From Toxoplasma gondii ME49 (lineage: Eukaryota; Apicomplexa; Conoidasida; Eucoccidiorida; Sarcocystidae): a DNA stretch of 64,000 nt. The stretch lies in NCBI RefSeq assembly GCF_000006565.2, contig NC_031476.1:1140458-1204457 (forward strand). The letters are read 5' to 3'. Below, in pieces: positions 58,345 to 64,000 of the stretch. The translations under genes were made by a program, and so were the position numbers. The notes beneath the pieces were generated by a model. It worked only from the letters and a program-made list of their open reading frames with translations. It ran no database searches and was not told the DNA's origin. How positions within the stretch are numbered: position 1 is the first letter of the stretch; each line of letters begins with the position of its first letter.

Positions 58345-61300
58345 TGTCGCATCGGCCGGCAGGAGGTGTGGGGGGAGGGGGAAATGACGTCCACACACGA
58401 TCCCCGAAAGAGGAGTGACGCGACGCAGAAAGGTTGAGGAAAAGGACGGGCCTCCAAGAAAGAGAGAACGAGACCTGGATAGCACGAAAGGAAAAAAGTA
58501 GAGGAGGCGGCCTGCTGGTGCGTTGATTGCTTCCTGCGATCAGCCGAAAGGCCGGAAGGCTTGGCAAGACGACGCGGTAAAGAAGAACATGAACGGAAAC
58601 GGCTAACGGTGAGGAAGTCGGTCCTTGGAGGAAGAACGACAAGCAAGGTCTCCAGTCGACAAAACATGTGACCGGACGGTTTCCCGATTTGAAGGACCGT
58701 GCGACCTACTTCAGGGAAGGAGGCGACGAAAGAGTTGATCCGTCGACTGCGTTGAACTCTCTTCATACAGCAACTCGACCTCCGAAAAAAAGTCAGATCC
58801 CTTTGGGCAATCGACAGACCCCTTGACTGTCATTTCCAGCCTCTGAAGATCCGGCTACGTCCTTGGTCCGTCCGCTTGTTCCCACGAAAGTTTATCTGCG
58901 TGTGGAGCAATTGCAAAAGACTGCCTGTCGCTTCCGAGCACACGCAACCCCGGATTCCACGGGAGAAGCGGCGAAAAACGTCGAATTTCAGTCTGGAAAC
59001 GAAACATAAATGTGCAAATCGACGATGACCGCCCCACTCCGGGAGTATATACAACCCAGCTGGAGTGGAGTCTACTCCGACAACCCGCCAAATTCACACG
59101 TTTTCCACAAGAGCGCAGCGGTGTTATCCTCTTCCTTTTACTCACACATTCTGGAGAAGCCACCCATGCTCTCCACTTGCAGGAAATACGCACCGAAAAT
59201 ACGCTTTCTTGCGACGAAAAAAATCTCGTGCATTCCAGAAGAGGAAGGCAGAAAAGGAGGTACAGCAGGATGCAGAGATGCACAGGTGCTGCGTCTCCAG
59301 TTCAGTTTTATCCGCTACGTTTTTCCTTGGGCATGCGCGGCGGAAACTGCAAATTCGTTCCCTCGCGTTTGTAACGACCTTCCTTCCCGTCCGTGGCATG
59401 TCAACTCAACCTGCAACCGTTTTGCGGCCTCTCCAATCGACATCTCACGAAAGGGTGAACCAGGGCTACCTACGAGCACAGACGCAATTCATTCAGCCGA
59501 TGAAACCTGACTGTCCCCCGTCGTCAAGAGAGACCAACATTCGCTTGAATCGCGTATCCTACGTTTCGTTCGTCGCATGCACAGCAATGCGAAAGAACTC
59601 CATGGTTCGAATCTCGAGTGACACGGCGCCGCACGGGTCGCTGCAAACGAGGCTGGTTTCGGTCGAAAGAAAGGGTGAAGCATGAAAACGCAAAAGTACG
59701 GTTGCGCCCCAGTTTTTTGTCTGTTCAGACGCAGGAACAAACACGCACCGTCACATCGACAAAACCACGGGCCGTGAGGCCGAGGGAGTGGCGCCCGTCG
59801 GAGGGCAAATCTCAGCGCGAAAGTGAAAAGAAACAAGCCGTGCCACTATAAGACACTGAACCAACGGCGAGACTTGGTCGTGACGTCTTTTTGAAGGCAG
59901 GATGAAACCAAAACACGCGAATTTCCCGTCATATCAGGCGGCTGGCAGTCCAGCCCCGTCGACTTTGAAATCGTGGCGGGGGGTTGACGGCACTCGCGCC
60001 GAAAGTCGGAAAACCCCAGAGCAAGAACAGCCGAAAAGAGCAGTCTTTTCTTACTCGTTCCTGTCCACACCCGCGTCGCCCTTCTCCCCAACCTTGTTTT
60101 CCGCAGCGCTTTCGGCCGGACAAGACCGAAGTTTTCTTCGCGCGTCCCCAGCGACGGACTCTCTACGCCGCCTTCAATTGCATGCACGAGGCTTGAGAAC
60201 ACGCGAGTGCCGACTTTGTCGTAGTTCCCCCTCTCGATCTCGAGCATGCAACTCCAGAATGCACTGGATCCCTTGCTTCTCTCGTGTGTGCGTTTCTCGC
60301 TCTCGTGGAAGCGCGTACCTCAGTAAGACGACTGAAGTAACCGCGAGAGGTGACCGCACAGTCGTCTCAACCGGCTACGCTGCACGATGAAGTGCAAAGT
60401 CGAACGAGGTTCGCCCGCCAGCCAAGCCGAAAGAAACCGCGTCAGTCTCAGTGGAATGGATTCGGCCTGTTTTCCGCCACCTATTGCTCAACCAAGGATC
60501 TGTGCACATAAATGAAATCACTTTTGTTCCAGCGCATGCGCACGTTGGCGGAAATTCCTGCGTTACTCTGCCTCAGCACATGAACAGAAGTCGAGGCATC
60601 CGCAAACGAGGAGCTGCGAGTCCAGATTCGCGTCGCATGTCTCTCGAGGAAACCGTGGCTGTTTCTCATGCACTCAGGACCTATAAAATTCTGCGGCGCA
60701 CCTCCTGGCATGACTTGTGTTCTTTCTACTCCTCCGGCTCTTCCAGATCCGCACGCGCTCTCCTTTTTCTATCCGATTCTCTCTGCGTTATCTTGGGATC
60801 TCTGTTTCGTCTCACTCACTGATCCTCGTCCCGTCTTGTGTTTTGGCAATGCCTGCTCCTCTTCGTTGCGAGTCGTGGCTCGACGAATCATGGATTCTTT
60901 GTCAGGTGTGTGGTGTGCGCGAAGTTTCCACCGTTATTTCTTCTGACCCGTCGGGGAAAAGCGAGTCCTCGATTCATGTCCTCCTCGCTGCACATGCTGA
61001 ACCCTGAAGGCTTGTCGGCAGTTCATTCTCTCATTCGTTTTCGAGCATCCGATCTGCTTTCTCGAGAGACGACTGAGTCTGCGACCTCTCTCAGCCACGC
61101 CCAGATTCTACACTCTTTGTCAACACAGCTTTCCCCGTGAGTGCATGCAGCTGTGAGCAGAATTCCACGCTGACGTTGAACTGCGGAAACGCGTCCTCGT
61201 TTGCTTTTGTGCACGTTTTCTTTTCTCTCGCTGTCAACACGGGAGGTTCCAGTAACGCGGGTGTATTTTCTCCAACGTCAAGGGAGCATCCGTCTGCAGC

Positions 61301-61543
61301 TACGGCAACTGCTGCATTTCACTGGCGGGTTCCGCCATTCATACGAATTGGGATTATGTCTGTCTGGCCGCAAGACGCCTGATGCCTTAGCTTCAGTCGA
61401 GCTGACTAGGCTCCCGAGTGGTGCATGGATACAGGTCCCATCCCGTCTGCCCGTGACGAATCTCGACGAACTTGGAGGCTCTGTTTGAGGAATTTCGCTT
61501 CTGACGGAGCGTCTCTCGTGAGGCGCAACTGGCTCAAAAAAGA
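58345..61543. other. Divergent intergenic region between TFIIE alpha and TFIIA gamma
   Basis: 3.2 kb separates the two start codons. No frame carries a recognisable domain. TGCATGCA palindromes are at 60179-60186 and 61142-61149. A short frame beginning at 60849 (MPAPLRCESWLDESW) followed by a GTGTGT donor could be an upstream exon of TFIIA gamma, but nothing supports it directly. Confidence 0.5.
61142..61149. promoter_or_regulatory. TGCATGCA palindrome, candidate AP2-factor site
   Basis: Perfect TGCATGCA about 0.4 kb upstream of the TFIIA gamma start; another is at 60179-60186. Known apicomplexan promoter motif; its role here is inferred from position only. Confidence 0.3.
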
Positions 61544-63258
61544 ATGCAAAACACGGAGGAAGGGCTCCTGTCCGCGCACGCACTCCCTGCCCCGGAAGCG
61601 CTTCCTGTGCCGGTGAGTCTAACGCGAGGAAGACGCGACGCTTCTCTCTCTGGAGATAAAAAGGCGGCTGAATCTCGTGCCAAAGACGCCAGCGACTCTC
61701 CAGCCTCGTCGTGGAATTGGAATCCGTACAACCTCGTGGCTCTCGACAAACCAGAAGGTACGCTCTCGCTCAACTTCAGCGGCACAGCCCACGCGTGTGT
61801 GGTGGATGGTCGTGGTCGGCTTATATACGGAGAAGAGAGTGTCAAACAGAAAGACGCGAGCTCTGTGCGGCGACTATAGGGGGAGCTCCCACGCGTTGAG
61901 CTCTGTTCGAGGCGAGTATCATCGTGTCTATGTAGTGTTAGGTGCTCACGCGCCTGACTGCATGCAAGGAAAAGCAGACGTCAGTGGCGCCTTCCCGTTC
62001 GCTTCCTCTTCTCGTTTTCTTGCTTTTCCTTCTGCGTGGGTTTTTCTTTTTCTTTCTCGTCTGTGTACGTCTATCTTCCTCAACCGCGATACTGCCCAGT
62101 TGTAGGTCGCTGGCTCTGCGCTCTCCTGTGCTGGGATCGCTTTGTGAAGTCAGTTTCTCTCTGCAGGTTTCCAGCCTCAGTCCACCAGGGGTCGGAAGGT
62201 GCCTTTGAATCGACCAGAACACGAGATGGCGTGCGACTGACATCCATATAACATATCGATAGATATAAACGTAGACTAATAGGTGCACATGCAAGTGCAT
62301 TCATGCTTCTATATAGATATATTTATATACAGGTATGTATACATACGTATATATATATATATATATATTTGTGGATGAGTGTGGCAGACGTCCAGTAGTT
62401 TGCAATGAGAAGCATTTTTTTGGTGGTCGTGCTTTCGTGTGAAACTCCGCAGAATGTCTTTCGATCGGCGCGGCCTTCACGGAGACGTGTCTCTCCTTTG
62501 CCTTGGATGGACGCCTGACTCCTCAGCAGATCCTTTTCCTCGAACAAACTTTCAAACGGGTGAGTGCGTTGCCTCACGAAGTCTATATCAGAAAGGCACA
62601 AGATCAATATACTCCTATCCACAGCAATGCACGTTTCTGTTGTTTACACGCATACAGAGGTATATATATACACACAAACATTTTACTGTAAACATTTCAT
62701 TTTTTCACAGTGGTGCGTGGATTCAACACGATGAACATCCTCACATCGGTAGGCAGTTGAACAGATCTAGACAGATGGCAGTAGAGAGATCCAGATGATT
62801 AGTAGAGACAAAGATACAGAAAAATAGGTAGGTAGATAGAGAGGTTAGATAGGCGTAGACTCTGCCGATGGTCGAGTGTGCAAGGAGCGCTGTTGGTGAG
62901 GTTCTTTTCATCGATATATTTATGACCGTGAGAGCCGACTGTCGCTTTTTTCATGGACATATGAGTCTGCCTTTTCTCGCAGGTGATGGCGACGAGTTTG
63001 ACAGACTGTGTCCGAGCTAGCAGCACCGCAGCTCCCGGCTTGCTGCGGCGGGGTCCGGGCGCGGCAAAGAAGCTGGCACCTGTGGGGAACGCGTGGACTC
63101 TGAAGGGGACGTGTCTCTCGTTCAAGCGCGAGGGCGATGCGACTCGCATGATTCTTGAAGACGCCTCCTTAAATATCAAGGGCCTTTTTCTCCCATGCAA
63201 ACGTCTATGTCTCGTCGATCTTGCCGGACAACAAACTAAGAAACGGAGGCTCTTGTAA
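61544..63258 (+). CDS. GTF2A2: Divergent transcription factor IIA gamma (small) subunit
   Basis: TFIIA stabilises TBP on the promoter; gamma contributes to both the four-helix bundle and the beta-barrel. Three exons, 61544-61757, 62453-62559 and 62983-63258, have GT..AG borders and closing phases and give 198 residues. After an Ala/Ser-rich extension of about 60 residues, YNLVALDKPE continues into SIGAAFTETCLSFALDGRLT and PQQILFLEQTFKRVMATSL, which follows human [20 protein letters not shown] and PQLALQVLLQFDKAINAAL. After a basic insertion (residues about 121-140), NAWTLKGTCLSFKR and PCKRLCLVDLAG match NVWTFVLNDVEF and VDKVKIVACDG. The usual family length is 105-125 residues, so the extension and insertion are extra. 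Exon 1 is open upstream to 61505, so the start is the first ATG in that frame. Confident in the family by pattern; identity is low. Confidence 0.72.
62240..62375. repeat. (TA)n microsatellite
   Basis: ATATAGATATATTTATATA-type sequence ending in an uninterrupted TA run at about 62349-62368, in TFIIA gamma intron 1. Confidence 0.7.
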
Positions 63259-63331
63259 TGGAAATGCCACCACCAAAAGAACAGAGGCAACATGCCGTAC
63301 GCCCACCACCACAGATAAACACACGTGCAGC

Positions 63332-63366
<35 letters not shown>

Positions 63367-64000
63367 TTTGTATAAATTAGGTGGCCGAGTATATAATAGG
63401 CAATACGTGCTTCTCAAATGTAGTTGTGAGCATGTGACGCGCTGAGCAGAAGGATAGCGAGGCCAACAAAGGTGGATCTACGCAGAGAGAGCGTGTCCTT
63501 GTCTCCAGTTTCGTTCTTGCACAAGGCCGCATGCATTTCCACAAATACCCTTATGTCGCAATGGTTAGAGGTTTGTGCCTTGCTGGCGGCGAAGCATGAA
63601 GCTGTGGGGCGACCTACGAAACTGTCACTAGAGAACAGTGAACAAACTGGAGTGAGAGGCGAAGTGCTCAAGCATTTCTCGGCATTCATTTTGAGTGCAG
63701 AGAAGCCCATCGACCTCGGCAAGCATCCTGCTCAGTTTGCAGCCATGTCTGTACAGAGCGCCTCCACCAGTGCACGTCGGAGCCAGTGGCAATGCATTTC
63801 TCGTTTTTTTCCCTAGTGTGTACCTGTGGCGAAACAACCACCTTTCACGTACGCACCCACGTGGGCACATGTACATACATACACATTAATTCGAGTAAGT
63901 ACCTCTAGAGAGACGGATCATCCAGGAAGCAGCTGTACTGGGATCGAAGAGACAGTGTCATTAGCGGACCTTCGACTCGGATTGCTTTTCGCTACCTCTG
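63259..64000. other. Right-hand end: TFIIA gamma 3' flank, no gene assigned
   Basis: A (TA)n tract lies at about 63330-63368. A plus-strand frame at 63472-63816 (114 codons, with KLSLENSEQTGVRGEVLKHF and EKPIDLGKHPAQFAAMSVQS) has a protein-like composition but no domain I recognise, and a minus-strand frame overlaps it. It may be the edge of a neighbouring gene. Confidence 0.4.

Noticed and set aside
59590..59630. tRNA-like TPsiC sequence GGTTCGAATCTC
   Set aside because: No matching acceptor stem, D-arm or anticodon arm could be placed around it.
62168..62240. Alternative last exon FQPQSTRGRKVPLNRPEHEM on the plus strand
   Set aside because: It fits the phase of the donor at 61757, but joining to 62453 gives the conserved TFIIA gamma helix region, which this exon lacks.
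62453..62559. Homeodomain-like start (LTPQQILFLEQTFKR)
   Set aside because: No third helix or WFxNxR motif follows; the continuation through the next exon fits TFIIA gamma.

Overview
The window is nuclear DNA from a coccidian apicomplexan of the Toxoplasma/Hammondia/Neospora group. This is inferred from GC-rich, intron-dense genes with GT..AG borders, long T/C-rich or (TA)n-bearing introns, large low-complexity insertions in conserved proteins, frequent TGCATGCA palindromes, and an unconventional myosin and a START protein of apicomplexan style. I cannot name the species or chromosome from sequence alone.

Layout, left to right. 1-8717 (-): splicing factor SF3B3, missing only its C-terminal part beyond the left edge. 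8718-13902: a 5.2 kb stretch with no convincing gene. 13903-14205 (+): a 100-residue Tyr/Pro-rich, Cys-rich membrane-type protein. About 18268-32092 (-): a large unconventional myosin (motor, IQ motifs, long tail), with possible further 3' exons down to about 16450. 35887-39420 (+): a single-exon phosphopantetheine adenylyltransferase of the CoA pathway, with a C-terminal domain that looks like an HD-type phosphohydrolase stripped of its metal ligands. 40037-51333 (-): a 17-exon membrane-anchored START-domain lipid-binding protein. 54741-58344 (-): TFIIE alpha. 61544-63258 (+): a very divergent TFIIA gamma. The last 0.7 kb holds nothing I can assign.

Exon structures were built by hand from homology to known families, GT..AG sites and reading phase. 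Phases close without conflict for SF3B3 (12 exons in view), myosin exons 1-13, START (17 exons), TFIIE alpha (5 exons) and TFIIA gamma (3 exons). The myosin tail downstream of exon 13 does not close cleanly and is marked as such.

The genes do not form one pathway. There is a loose concentration of core nuclear expression factors: SF3B3, and the divergently transcribed TFIIE alpha / TFIIA gamma pair about 3.2 kb apart. Most promising points for follow-up are the pseudo-HD domain on the CoA enzyme, the TFIIA gamma gene that is easy to miss, the small CYSTM-like protein, and the coupling of N-terminal membrane segments with a C-terminal START domain.
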